Part shown: piece by piece, positions 13,077 through 22,000 of the stretch
Position numbering within the stretch: position 1 is the stretch's first letter
How the letters are laid out: every line of letters starts with the position of its first letter
Source: a virus
IMG/VR virus record: IMGVR_UViG_3300042449_000912
Coordinates: 1-27,014 of that record
Reading direction: 5' to 3' (one strand)
DNA length: 27,014 nucleotides
Translations under genes and position numbers: made by a program
The notes under the pieces: generated by a model
Databases searched by the model: none
The model's input: only the letters and a program-made list of their open reading frames with translations
What the model was told of the DNA's origin: nothing

Positions 13077-14246
13077 ATGTCACAATTATTAGAATCACGT
13101 TGGTCAGAAACCAAAGAAGCTCTTTTGGAAGGCTTACAAGGTACCAAAAGAACAGTTATGGCAACTGTCCTTGAAAACACCCGCAAACAATTATCAGAAT
13201 CTGCTACTGCAGGTGCTACTTCTGCTGGTAACGTTGCAACATTAAACCGCGTTATCTTACCAGTTATTCGTCGTGTGATGCCAACTGTTATCGCTAACGA
13301 ATTGATTGGTGTACAACCAATGACTGGTCCAGTTGGCCAAATCCACACACTTCGTGTGCGTTATGCTAACTCTTTCACTGGTTCGGCTGGTGGTTCAACA
13401 ACTGCTGGTGACGAAGCATTATCACCATTCAAAATTGCTGAAGGTTACTCTGGTAACACTAATGGTAAAGCCGATGCAACTGCAGCGAAAGAAGCGGTAG
13501 CTGGTAACCAATTAAGCATCCAAATCTTGAAACAAACTGTTGAAGCGAAATCACGTAAATTGTCAGCACGTTGGACTTTCGAAGCTGCACAAGATGCACA
13601 AGCTCAACAAGGTATTGACATCGAAGCAGAAATCATGGCTGCATTAGCGCAAGAAATCACTGCTGAGATCGATCAAGAAATCTTAACAAGTTTGGCAACT
13701 TTGGCTGGTACTAACAACCTTATTGCTTGGAACCAAACACAAGTTTCTGGTGTTGCTACTTTCGTTGGTGATGAACACGCTTCCTTGGCTGTTGCTATCA
13801 ACCGTGTTGCAAACACTATCGCACAACGTACACGTCGTGGTGCTGGTAACTGGGCTGTTGTTTCACCAACTGCTTTAACTATCTTACAATCAGCTACTAC
13901 TTCAGCATTCGCTCGTACTACTGAAGGTACTTTCGAAGCGCCAACCAATACTAAATTTGTTGGTACATTGAACAGTGCAATGAAAGTTTATGTTAACACA
14001 TATGCTGCAAATGATGACGTGTTAATTGGTTACAAAGGCCAAAACGAGAGTGACGCAGCGGCTTTCTTTGCGCCCTACATTCCATTGATGTCAAGCGGCG
14101 TTGTACTCGATCCAAATACGTTCGAGCCAACCTGTTCATTTTTAACGCGTTATGGCTACGTAGAATTAACAAACTCGAGTTCGAGTTTGGGCAACGCGGC
14201 CGACTATTTGGGTAAAGTAACTGTTGCACAGGCTTCTTTCTTCTAA
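13077..14246 (+). CDS. gp23: Major capsid protein (gp23-like)
   Basis: 389 residues, shorter than T4 gp23 (521), as in relatives with a reduced insertion domain. The N-terminal pro-segment is helical (SRWSETKEALLEGLQGT). A likely gp21 cut is after Glu41 (QLSE before SATAG), fitting the Leu-X-Glu rule. The HK97-type core follows, with LNRVILPVIRRVMPTVIANELIGVQPM, a characteristic T4-family block, then ARWTFEAAQDAQAQQGIDIEAE and the C-terminal TRYGYVELTNS. It forms the capsid hexamers. AAGGAGAA precedes the ATG. A strong hairpin terminator with a UUCG loop follows at 14272, ending the head cluster. Confidence 0.93.
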   Translation: MSQLLESRWSETKEALLEGLQGTKRTVMATVLENTRKQLSESATAGATSAGNVATLNRVILPVIRRVMPTVIANELIGVQPMTGPVGQIHTLRVRYANSFTGSAGGSTTAGDEALSPFKIAEGYSGNTNGKADATAAKEAVAGNQLSIQILKQTVEAKSRKLSARWTFEAAQDAQAQQGIDIEAEIMAALAQEITAEIDQEILTSLATLAGTNNLIAWNQTQVSGVATFVGDEHASLAVAINRVANTIAQRTRRGAGNWAVVSPTALTILQSATTSAFARTTEGTFEAPTNTKFVGTLNSAMKVYVNTYAANDDVLIGYKGQNESDAAAFFAPYIPLMSSGVVLDPNTFEPTCSFLTRYGYVELTNSSSSLGNAADYLGKVTVAQASFF

Positions 14247-14271
14247 GTCGAACGTTCTTATACGGCTTACC

Positions 14272-14297
14272 AAAAAAGCACCTTCGGGTGCTTTTTT
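14272..14297 (+). terminator. Rho-independent terminator after gp23
   Basis: AAAAAAGCACC, loop TTCG, GGTGCTTTTTT: a perfect 11-bp stem with a UUCG tetraloop. The A run before the stem could let it work on both strands. Confidence 0.92.
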
Positions 14298-14308
14298 GTT
14301 GCCTATCG

Positions 14309-14322
14309 AAAAGATAATTGAA
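14309..14322 (+). repeat. TAAAAGATAATTGA-type motif, copy 5
   Basis: AAAAGATAATTGAA between the gp23 terminator and the sigma70 promoter at 14332. Confidence 0.45.
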
Positions 14323-14331
14323 AAATAATAC

Positions 14332-14359
14332 TTGACATCGTTAAAACTACGTGTAAAAT
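14332..14359 (+). promoter_or_regulatory. Sigma70 promoter
   Basis: TTGACA (14332-14337), 16-nt spacer, TAAAAT (14354-14359), 40 nt before the ATG at 14400. Confidence 0.75.
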
Positions 14360-14399
14360 GTAAACGTAACCTGTAATTTTAACAACAAGAGGAAACCCG

Positions 14400-14846
14400 A
14401 TGAAAGAGTTAATTGAAACTTTAATTAATCAACACCCTAAAACGTATTCGGCTATGATAAAAAGTAGACCTGAAATGCACAAGTGGGTAATGGAAAATAG
14501 CACTGCTACAACTGAACATTTACCTACTCACATATTCAGTGCGATTAACGGTGTATCGAACGTATGCCCACACGGTAATCATAAGAAATTGAGTCGTTGG
14601 GGTGACGGTAGATTGACTAATTGTGGTCACGTTAATAACTGTGTATGTACTAAAGCGGAACATTCAGAAAAATCAAAAGCTGGATGGGGAACTTTAACTG
14701 ACGACAAAAAGGCCGAGATGAAATCAAATAGAGAGAAAACCATGACAGCAGTGTATGGTTCGGCGTACAATTTACAACGCGATGAAGTTAAAGAAGCACG
14801 TTTCGGTAAATCGTTTACTTCCGTTGATACGGCAGATAACGATTAG
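14400..14846 (+). CDS. Homing-endonuclease-like N-terminal module without nuclease domain (148 aa)
   Basis: 148 residues with a Cys/His cluster (VCPHGNH, then TNCGHVNNCVC) and a downstream T..VYGSAYNLQRDEV block. The same order, VCQFGNN / NCGKAGTCRC / T.YGVANI, occurs in the N-terminus of the nuclease at 15429. This protein stops before the HTH and nuclease parts, so it looks like the detached or truncated front end of a free-standing homing endonuclease. It has an intact frame, its own promoter (14332), a good AGAGGAAA site and its own terminator (14853), so it may have a retained role such as DNA binding; that is inference. Confidence 0.65.
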   Translation: MKELIETLINQHPKTYSAMIKSRPEMHKWVMENSTATTEHLPTHIFSAINGVSNVCPHGNHKKLSRWGDGRLTNCGHVNNCVCTKAEHSEKSKAGWGTLTDDKKAEMKSNREKTMTAVYGSAYNLQRDEVKEARFGKSFTSVDTADND

Positions 14847-14852
14847 GACTAC

Positions 14853-14882
14853 AAAAGACCATGATAAAAGCATGGTCTTTTT
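14853..14882 (+). terminator. Rho-independent terminator
   Basis: AAAAGACCATG, 7-nt loop, CATGGTCTTTT: an 11-bp stem ending in a T run. Confidence 0.88.
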
Positions 14883-14884
14883 CT

Positions 14885-14898
14885 AAAAGATAATTGAA
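14885..14898 (+). repeat. TAAAAGATAATTGA motif, copy 6
   Basis: AAAAGATAATTGAA directly after the terminator at 14853 and 8 nt before the -35 box at 14907. The terminator-motif-promoter order repeats that at 14272-14359. Confidence 0.45.
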
Positions 14899-14906
14899 AA
14901 TAATAG

Positions 14907-14935
14907 TTGACACGTCGCTGCAGTTGATATATACT
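14907..14935 (+). promoter_or_regulatory. Sigma70 promoter
   Basis: TTGACA (14907-14912), 17-nt spacer, TATACT (14930-14935), 31 nt before the ATG at 14966. Confidence 0.85.
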
Positions 14936-14965
14936 ACGTATACACTAACAAAAACGGAGATTACA

Positions 14966-15442
14966 ATGAATAACATTATAACCACATTGAAAGAAATAGC
15001 AACATATCCATCTAAAACAATTGGCTCTCGTTTACGGAATAAACCGGAGTTGATGGCATATATTACAGAGTTCAGCACACTACACGGTACACGTAAAATC
15101 AACGAAGCAATGTACTGTATCGCAAATGATACCATACCATCAAGATGTGCGTGTGGTAAAATTGCAAGGTTTGAAACATTTGATACTGGATACGCGACTT
15201 TCTGTTCGTTTAAATGTCCAGAAAAAGGAAAAGCCCATTCCTCTGTTATGAGCAAGGTTTGGGAAGATGAGGAAAAAGTATCTGGTATGCTTGAAACCAG
15301 AGATGCCACAATGTTGGATCGTTATGGGGTGAAAAGTGCGATGAAGCACAAACCATTCCGTGACAAATTCAAGTCAACAATTGCAGCTAAGAAAGCTGCA
15401 GTACTTTCTGAAAAACATGGAGAAATTTATGACAATACGTGA
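14966..15442 (+). CDS. Zinc-finger homing-endonuclease-like module without nuclease domain (158 aa)
   Basis: 158 residues from ATG 14966, chosen because ACGGAGAT stands upstream and because an earlier in-frame TTG at 14894 lies before the promoter. It holds a probable zinc ribbon (SRCACGK ... FCSFKCP) and then TMLDRYGVKSAMKHKPFRDKFKST, a block common next to Vsr-like phage nucleases. The nuclease domain itself is missing. The gene runs 14 bp into the start of the next gene, which does carry a nuclease. The two may be coupled parts of one split enzyme, or this may be a remnant of an older homing gene. Confidence 0.65.
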   Translation: MNNIITTLKEIATYPSKTIGSRLRNKPELMAYITEFSTLHGTRKINEAMYCIANDTIPSRCACGKIARFETFDTGYATFCSFKCPEKGKAHSSVMSKVWEDEEKVSGMLETRDATMLDRYGVKSAMKHKPFRDKFKSTIAAKKAAVLSEKHGEIYDNT

Positions 15443-16955
15443 AGAACTTGAAGTTCTAATTAAAACAACTGGCGAGCGTCAGTTAGCGGCTAAACTTGGT
15501 AAGATGCCACATATTATGAGTGTGTTGCAACCTTGTCACGGTGCGAAAGTTCCAGAGAAGTTGTACAACTACCTTAACCCTAACGCAGTTAGAGTTTGTC
15601 AATTTGGTAATAACCGCAATTTTGTATCATTCCCTGATGGTTACAAAAACTGTGGTAAAGCTGGTACGTGTAGATGTACTAGAAACTCGGTTAGCAATAG
15701 TGTAATCGCAGCTAAGAAGTTAGTCACACCAGCACAGCAGCAGCTGACTAATGCAATACGTGCAGCTACCAATATCGCTACGTATGGTGTTGCTAATATC
15801 GGGCAAACGCCACATGCTAGACGAATGCATGCTGCATTTTATGCGGATAAAGGTAAAGTAGCACTTGCAACTGCAAAAGGAAAGGCAACACGTTTAGCAC
15901 GATATGGTGATGAAAATTACTCAAATCGCAAGAAAGCCGCGAAAACATTCAAGAAACGTTATGGTTCTGACTGGTGGGCTAAACGCTTAAACAATCCACA
16001 TATCGTCACTTTGCATAATAGGGACGAACTTGAAAAATTGTTTGATCAATTCACAATTCAAGAGATTGCAACCATGTTGGATGTAAAACCAAGCACGGTG
16101 TGTAGAAATTTGAATTCAATGGGCTTGCGAGATCCATTTAAGAGTTCTGAGGAAATGGAAGTTGTAAGGTTTCTAACAAATATTGGTGTTACCAAAATCG
16201 TTAGAAACTCAAGAAGTTTACTTGGTAATCGTAAGGAAATCGATATCTTCTTACCAGATTATGGTATTGCAATTGAATACAATGGCGTTCATTGGCATCA
16301 TACTGAAATCGATCACATGTATGATATGTACCACCGAGATAAGTTTCTCGATGCTGAAAACAAAGAAATTAAATTGATTTCACTGTTTTCAAGTGTGTGG
16401 CATGCGAAAAAGCCAACCGTTAAAATGGAATTACTTAACGCGTTGGGTTTGAATGATGACAAGGCTGACTTGGTTGATTGTGAACTGGTTATCGTTACTG
16501 ACCAAGATGCCAGTGATTTTCATGAGACCTACAATGTACTTGGTTATGCAGGTGGTACATTGCATTATGGATTAATCAGCAACGATGAAATTATCTCAGT
16601 GATGTCATTCACCGTTACTGGTTCTGTGCTAGAACTTACAAGATATTCATACAATACAGTAGTTGATGGTGGAGCATCAGCTATGCTTGATCAATGTATA
16701 TTTGATGCAAATCCAAGTACTATATTTTCATATACCGATAATGAATGGTTACGCGGTGATATGATGTCTGAACTTGGATTTACTATGAACGAAGATGTTG
16801 ATCCTGTATGTTGGTATTTAAGTGATCGTAGTTCAATTTTGTACAAAACGGAGAGTGAATTCGAAATTGAATTCGAAGCTGCCTCCGCGACCAGTAAACC
16901 AAAAATGAAATCCGTGTGGAGTTGCGGATCTCGTAAATGGGAACTAGTGATTTAA
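15429..16955 (+). CDS. Vsr-like (EDxHD-type) homing endonuclease
   Basis: 508 residues from ATG 15429, which has GGAG six bases upstream; an in-frame ATG at 15417 is the alternative. Domains in order: a Cys-rich N-terminal module (Cys57, Cys75, Cys81, Cys83), two RYG-type blocks (NIATYGVANI and ATRLARYGDENY), a helix-turn-helix (about 208-233, FTIQEIATMLDVKPSTVCRNL), and a Vsr/EDxHD-like nuclease core with EEMEV (241-245), KEIDIFLPDYGIAIEYNG (Asp272, Glu283) and VHWHH (287-291). The C-terminal ~150 residues are an alpha/beta domain I cannot name. Such free-standing enzymes cut phage genomes lacking them and spread by repair. The position just downstream of gp23 is typical, since conserved late genes offer stable targets. 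A terminator follows at 16963. Confidence 0.82.
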   Translation: MTIREELEVLIKTTGERQLAAKLGKMPHIMSVLQPCHGAKVPEKLYNYLNPNAVRVCQFGNNRNFVSFPDGYKNCGKAGTCRCTRNSVSNSVIAAKKLVTPAQQQLTNAIRAATNIATYGVANIGQTPHARRMHAAFYADKGKVALATAKGKATRLARYGDENYSNRKKAAKTFKKRYGSDWWAKRLNNPHIVTLHNRDELEKLFDQFTIQEIATMLDVKPSTVCRNLNSMGLRDPFKSSEEMEVVRFLTNIGVTKIVRNSRSLLGNRKEIDIFLPDYGIAIEYNGVHWHHTEIDHMYDMYHRDKFLDAENKEIKLISLFSSVWHAKKPTVKMELLNALGLNDDKADLVDCELVIVTDQDASDFHETYNVLGYAGGTLHYGLISNDEIISVMSFTVTGSVLELTRYSYNTVVDGGASAMLDQCIFDANPSTIFSYTDNEWLRGDMMSELGFTMNEDVDPVCWYLSDRSSILYKTESEFEIEFEAASATSKPKMKSVWSCGSRKWELVI

Positions 16956-16962
16956 TCTTTTT

Positions 16963-16991
16963 GGTAGGGTGTTAGCGCACCCTACCTTTTT
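16963..16991 (+). terminator. Rho-independent terminator
   Basis: GGTAGGGTG, loop TTAGCG, CACCCTACC, then TTTTT: a perfect 9-bp stem 8 nt after the endonuclease gene. Confidence 0.9.
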
Positions 16992-17012
16992 CTAACCTTG
17001 GAATTATATTAT

Positions 17013-17744
17013 ATGACAATTCAAACAGAAGTGCCAACCTTTTTTTGGGATGCAGCAACAAAATTAATTGATGACTATCGAGAAAGTGATCAACCACTAC
17101 CAGAATTTGACTGGGTTGATGAGGATGAATGCTTCGAACTTGCAATCGCACACAATGGATACAATATACAATTTGTGAAAGAACAAACTGATGATTTGAT
17201 TTACAATGCACTTATGTCACGACCATATTCGTTGAAGTATATAACAAATCAAACAGAAGAATATTGCAAATTGGCGGTTGAGTGCAATGGATTGGCATTG
17301 AAACATGTTAGAACCCAAACTCGGGAAATCTGCATGATGGCTATTAAGAATAATCCTATGGCGTTAATGTTTGTTCATGACCAAGATCCAAAAATGGTGG
17401 AATATGCGCTTGAACTAGATCCATGCGCGATTGGATATGTGAAACACAAAACTCCTAAGATGTGCATGGATGCGATCGATCGTAACACAGAAGCATTCCT
17501 CAGAATATACAATCCATCACCAGAAATGTGCTTATATGCCATACGGAAAGATTATCGGTTGTTCGGTAACGTTAAATTCGATAAAATACCAGAAGGTATT
17601 ATCAAAGAACATCTGAAAGTGATACTAACACAGGCTTTACTTTCTATCCCCAAAGAATGGACTAGCCATTACAAAGGTAATTGGTGCTTTTATGGTCTTT
17701 CATATGATGCAGGATATGATGTATATCAAGATCATGATATTTAA
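17013..17744 (+). CDS. 22-residue-repeat (DUF4116-like) protein A (243 aa)
   Basis: 243 residues from ATG 17013; an in-frame TTG at 16998 would add five residues and is less likely. After an acidic 45-residue N-terminus there are seven consecutive units of exactly 22 residues, pattern .LAI..N..AL.FV..QT.E.C., each readable as a short helix pair, so the whole is probably an alpha solenoid. The resemblance is to DUF4116-type repeats. A C-terminal tail (WTSHYKGNWCFYGLSYDAGYD) caps it. The protein is paralogous to the next gene and shares the repeat with the gene at 5787. Solenoids usually bind proteins; the partner is unknown. No signal peptide or membrane segment. Confidence 0.75.
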   Translation: MTIQTEVPTFFWDAATKLIDDYRESDQPLPEFDWVDEDECFELAIAHNGYNIQFVKEQTDDLIYNALMSRPYSLKYITNQTEEYCKLAVECNGLALKHVRTQTREICMMAIKNNPMALMFVHDQDPKMVEYALELDPCAIGYVKHKTPKMCMDAIDRNTEAFLRIYNPSPEMCLYAIRKDYRLFGNVKFDKIPEGIIKEHLKVILTQALLSIPKEWTSHYKGNWCFYGLSYDAGYDVYQDHDI

Positions 17745-17757
17745 CACTTCATCCAAA

Positions 17758-17782
17758 AGAAAGCACCCTTCGGGTGCTTTCT
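17758..17782 (+). terminator. Probable terminator
   Basis: AGAAAGCACC, loop CTTCG, GGTGCTTTCT: a 10-bp stem, but without a clean T run after it. It may terminate weakly or stabilise the 3' end. Confidence 0.6.
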
Positions 17783-17840
17783 GCATTCTAATCCCATGAC
17801 AATCCCATGATAAATCCATAAACCCACAATTCCAACCATA

Positions 17841-17848
17841 ATAAATAC
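17841..17848 (+). promoter_or_regulatory. Candidate late promoter
   Basis: ATAAATAC, 29 nt before the ATG at 17878, a T4-type late box. Confidence 0.5.
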
Positions 17849-17877
17849 CAACAACACTAAAACAGAGGGTATATATT

Positions 17878-18570
17878 ATGGATATTGAAGAGATCTTATA
17901 TTATTATTTTGACGAGAATGAAGACGATGATTTGACAATTGACTTTCATGACTGGAGTGATCCAGAGTTTTGTTATTATGCGATGTTATGGAATGGGATG
18001 AATTTAAAGTATGCTGAGTATCAGGATGCAGGTATTCGGTATGCGGCGGTAGAGCAGAATGGAATGGCTATACAGTATGCGAAGAAAAAACCGCAGTATC
18101 TTTGCCATATGGCTGTGCAAGATGATGGTATGGCTTTGCAGTTTATAAAGAAGCAGGAACGGTATATTTGCAAGTCTGCGATTCAGAATGATCCAAGGGC
18201 ATTTAGGTTCGTAATTAAACAAGATGAAGAGTTATGTAAGTTAGCTATTGAGTTAGATCCAAGAAATATTAGATTTGTCAAAGAAAAGACACCTTTGTTA
18301 TGTAAGTTAGCGATTGATACAAATCCATTTGCTATTTTTGAGATTGAGATGCCTTCGGTTGAGCTGTGTGCATATGCGGTTATGCAGGATTTGAGAACTA
18401 TAGGTGCTGTGAATAATTATAAATTAGCGAGCCCGTGGAAGGAGTTTTTCGAGCATAATCGATTAATGGCTATGATGAAGTTTGGTGATAAGATGCTTAA
18501 AGATGGTAAAGATACATGGAGTTACAATGGAATGATGTATGCACCTGGCCTTGGCATCCCTGAATATTAA
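17878..18570 (+). CDS. 22-residue-repeat (DUF4116-like) protein B (230 aa)
   Basis: 230 residues, a paralogue of the previous gene: an acidic N-terminus (DENEDDDLTIDFHDWSD), seven 22-residue units such as MAVQDDGMALQFIKKQERYICK-type repeats, then a C-terminal tail ending WSYNGMMYAPGLGIPEY that matches WCFYGLSYDAGYD of the neighbour. The two proteins have the same number of repeats and the same ends but differ at most residues, so the duplication is old. Codon use here is rich in GCG, GAG and TTG compared with protein A. AGAGGG lies upstream of the ATG. A late box at 17841 suggests late expression. Role unknown. Confidence 0.75.
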   Translation: MDIEEILYYYFDENEDDDLTIDFHDWSDPEFCYYAMLWNGMNLKYAEYQDAGIRYAAVEQNGMAIQYAKKKPQYLCHMAVQDDGMALQFIKKQERYICKSAIQNDPRAFRFVIKQDEELCKLAIELDPRNIRFVKEKTPLLCKLAIDTNPFAIFEIEMPSVELCAYAVMQDLRTIGAVNNYKLASPWKEFFEHNRLMAMMKFGDKMLKDGKDTWSYNGMMYAPGLGIPEY

Positions 18571-18572
18571 GG

Positions 18573-18580
18573 CTAAATAC
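18573..18580 (+). promoter_or_regulatory. Candidate late promoter for tail-fibre cluster
   Basis: CTAAATAC, immediately after the repeat gene and 67 nt before the ATG at 18648. A small hairpin (GCAGA, ATCCC loop, TCTGC; 18598-18612) lies in the leader between them. Confidence 0.5.
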
Positions 18581-18647
18581 CGTATCTAAGTAATTATGCA
18601 GAATCCCTCTGCGTAGACCTAGAACGTCAACTATAAGGAGAAAACAA

Positions 18648-19031
18648 ATGGGACGTCCGTTAAAAAGAGATGTGAATGGTATTTTAGTATTTGGTACATA
18701 TACCGGTGATGCAGGTATTCGTTGCGAAGCGTATATTGGTGGAAGTAATCAAAATGACGTGTATATTGTACGTCAACGTGGTGTAAGAACTTATTTGGTA
18801 CACGACACCAGTGCGGGTACTGAAGTTATCGCACGATTGGTTGCTGGTACACCTGCTGCGGCTGGTGAAATGAGATTAACTGGCTATATTGATGGTGCTG
18901 ATACACCAGTTTACTTGAGAAAGTTAACTAAAAAATCTGCGATTGATTTTAACAACAACAAGTATCGTTGGGAATTGACCAACTATGCGGATTCAACAGC
19001 TGATCAAATCAAATTGACTCCATACGTATAA
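18648..19031 (+). CDS. Small structural-type phage protein (127 aa)
   Basis: 127 residues starting MGRPLKRDVNGILVFG. It is rich in beta-prone residues, with Tyr, Val and Gly in alternation and a closing RWELTNYADSTADQIKLTPYV. I associate the MGRPL start with small virion-type proteins beside tail-fibre genes in T4-like marine phages, but this is from memory and no function is assigned. No signal peptide. ATAAGGAG is a strong ribosome-binding site. The next gene begins 11 bp downstream with its own AAGGAG site, so the two share a transcript; a fibre-attachment or baseplate-associated part is a reasonable guess. Confidence 0.7.
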   Translation: MGRPLKRDVNGILVFGTYTGDAGIRCEAYIGGSNQNDVYIVRQRGVRTYLVHDTSAGTEVIARLVAGTPAAAGEMRLTGYIDGADTPVYLRKLTKKSAIDFNNNKYRWELTNYADSTADQIKLTPYV

Positions 19032-19041
19032 GGAGTAAGCC

Positions 19042-22000
19042 ATGGGACAAGTAATACAAATTAATGGTGATTATACCATAAAAGCCAGACGAGCCGGTGG
19101 AGCTAATGTCATGTTTGACACAGGCGAGCAAATTGGTTCAGTAACTGTTACTGGCGATTTGCATGTATTGGGAACAACTCATACATTTAACTCTCAGGTG
19201 ATTAGTGATGTAGTGCTTGTCCTAAATCGTGGTGAAACTGGTACTGGTGTTACTTTACGAAGATCTGGACTTGAGATTGATCGTGGATCGTTGGATAGAG
19301 CGGATTTCTTATTTGATGAGGATGTTAACGCGTGGACGGTAACTCATAAATTAACAGATGGGACTTATAGTTATGCAGATAGTAATCTTCAAGTACGCAA
19401 AATATTAACAGATGCTAGTACTGACAATGGCGATTTGACTTTAATTAATACTGGTACTGGTGTGGTTAAAGTTGCTGGTACTAATGCGTATGAAACACGA
19501 GTATTAGATTATACTCGATTAGCTTCGGTAGCAATAACGCACATTGAGCGTAGTTCTACGTTGCACATGATTACGGTAACTACTGCTACACCGCATGGAT
19601 TGGCAATTAATGATTATGTTGATATCCACTGTGCTACGTTTCCTGCGTTTAACGCGTCTGATAAGATCATTCTTGATAGAACTGATACAACGTTTAAGTA
19701 TGCGGATAACGGTGCTACATTTGCTATTACTCCGGTATCTGGTTATGTAATTAAAAATTCGTTGATGTGGATTGATGGGTCATCTTACGTTCCAACAGAT
19801 GATTACATTCCAAGTATGCGAACAGTATCTGATTACTCTCGTTCATTGGTTAATGCTGCTATTAGTAACTTTTCAACTAGCCATATCGAAGATCAGAACA
19901 GTAATGTTTTAGTATATGATTCAGAAACTGCAGGTGGAACATCGTATGTTAAAGTTACAGTAGATGGTATTGAAAAGATTAGAGTTGTTGGTACTGGTAT
20001 TACAACACCTGCTTCTACATTTGATTTATTGAATGAAAATGCATTGACTGTAAACTTTGCAGGTGCTGGTACATTGATTAATGTTGGTTCTGGTACTACT
20101 GGTACTACAACTAATTTGAAAAATGCTACCGTTGTTATTGGTAATGGCACGGTTTCAGCCATTACAACACCTGCTGCTACTTTTAATTTAGTTAATGATA
20201 CAGCAACTACAGTAAACTTTGCTGGTGCTGGTACATTACTCAATATTGGTTCTGATGCAGTTAGTACAACTACTAATTTGAAGAATGCGACTCTTAATGT
20301 TGGCAATGGTATTGTTTCTGCCATTACAACACCAGCCGCTACGTTTAGTTTGGTTAATACCAATGCTGCTACAGTGAACTTTGCTGGTGCTGGTACATTG
20401 ATTAATATTGGTTCTGATGCGGTTAGTACAACTACTAATTTGAAGAATGCGGAAGTTAAGATTGGTAATGCGAATGGCAATGCATCATTAACAACTCCAG
20501 CTACTACCTTTAACTTAATTGATGATACCGCAACCACAGTGAACTTTGCTGGTGCTGGTACTGCAATTCGTATCGGTGCTATTACTGGTAAAACTACAGT
20601 TCGTAATCCAGAGTTATCTGTTGGGAATGCGACTGGTGTTGGTAGTTCATCTGCAATAACTACACCATCAGAAACATTCAATTTGATTAATGGTACTGCA
20701 TCCACGATTAACTTTGCGGGTGTTGGTTCAACCATCAATATTGGTTTAGCCACTACTGGTACTATTACAAATTTAAAAAATGCGGAAGTTAAGATTGGTA
20801 ATGCGAATGGTGATGCATCATTATCAACCCCAGCTACTACTTTTAATTTGATTGATTCGATTGCAACAACCGTTAATCTTGCTGGTGCTGGTACAACTAT
20901 CAATGTTGGTTCAGGTACTATTGGTACAACCACTAATTTAAAGAATTCAGTTATTGCGGTTGGTAATGGAACTACTTCGTCAATTACAACACCTGCAACT
21001 ACATTTAACTTAGTCAATGACACTGCAACTGCAGTTAATCTTGCTGGTGCTGGTACAACCATTAATGTTGGATCTGCTACGGCTGGTACAACCACTAATT
21101 TAAAGAATGCGGTTGTTGCGGTTGGTAATGGAACTACGTCGTCAATTACAACACCTGCAACTACATTTAACTTGGTTAATGGCACTGCGACTACTGTGAA
21201 CTTTGCTGGTGCTGCAAACATAATTAATATTGGTGCTGCATTACCTGGTACAACAACAATCAATCACGATTTGGTTGTTGCTGGTACGTTAACGTTTAAT
21301 GGCTCAAATACCATTAATGCATCTACTATTTCGGTAGTAGACCCATTAATTTTCTTAGCTGATGGGAACGCGTATGATTCAGTAGATATCGGACTTTACG
21401 CAGCCTATAATGTCGGCAGTCCACCAAACCCAACACACCCATACACTGGATTAGTCCGTGATGCGAGTGATGGTATTTGGAAATTATTTAGTGGGGTTAC
21501 CGATGCGCCAGGAATAACAGTTGATTTCACTAATGCAGTTTATGATAAATTAAAAATAGGTGACTTAGCAGCAGTAAAAGGTGTATTCACCGGTGATGTA
21601 TCTGGTGTTAAAGGAACTTTTACTGGTGATTTAGCAGTTGGTAGTACGTTCAAGGCGACTGCAACCACTGGTGATCTTACAGTAAATGATTTAACCGCAA
21701 GAAAAGGTACATTTTCTGGTAATGTTTTGACAACTGGTAATATTACAGGTGTAACAATCACTGGTGCTACAATCTCTGGTACTACATTTACTGGTATTTT
21801 ACCTGCGATGATTGGTGGTAATGGTGTTTATGACAGATCGACAACTGATCAAAAAATTGCAGATGTTGCGGCTGGTTTAGCTGCTGGTGATGTAACGGTG
21901 ACGATAACGGGAAATACTGGTAGTAGTGTAGATCTCGCGGCGGCAACTGGCATTTTACCAGTACTACATGGCGGAACTGGCGCATCCGCAGCGACAGGTA

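Noticed and set aside
14894-14966. TTG start at 14894 for the zinc-finger gene
   Set aside because: It would place the -35/-10 promoter inside the coding sequence, and the ATG at 14966 has a good ribosome-binding site.
14815-15309. A 164-codon minus-strand frame across two homing-type genes
   Set aside because: It covers two genes with good starts plus their promoter and terminator on the other strand; no sign of its own regulation.
19893-21263. A 456-codon open frame on the minus strand
   Set aside because: It is the mirror of the eight-fold repeat in fibre 1. Its composition (Val, Pro, Ala, Ile) simply reflects the repeated Thr/Asn/Gly codons, and it has no ribosome-binding site or promoter.
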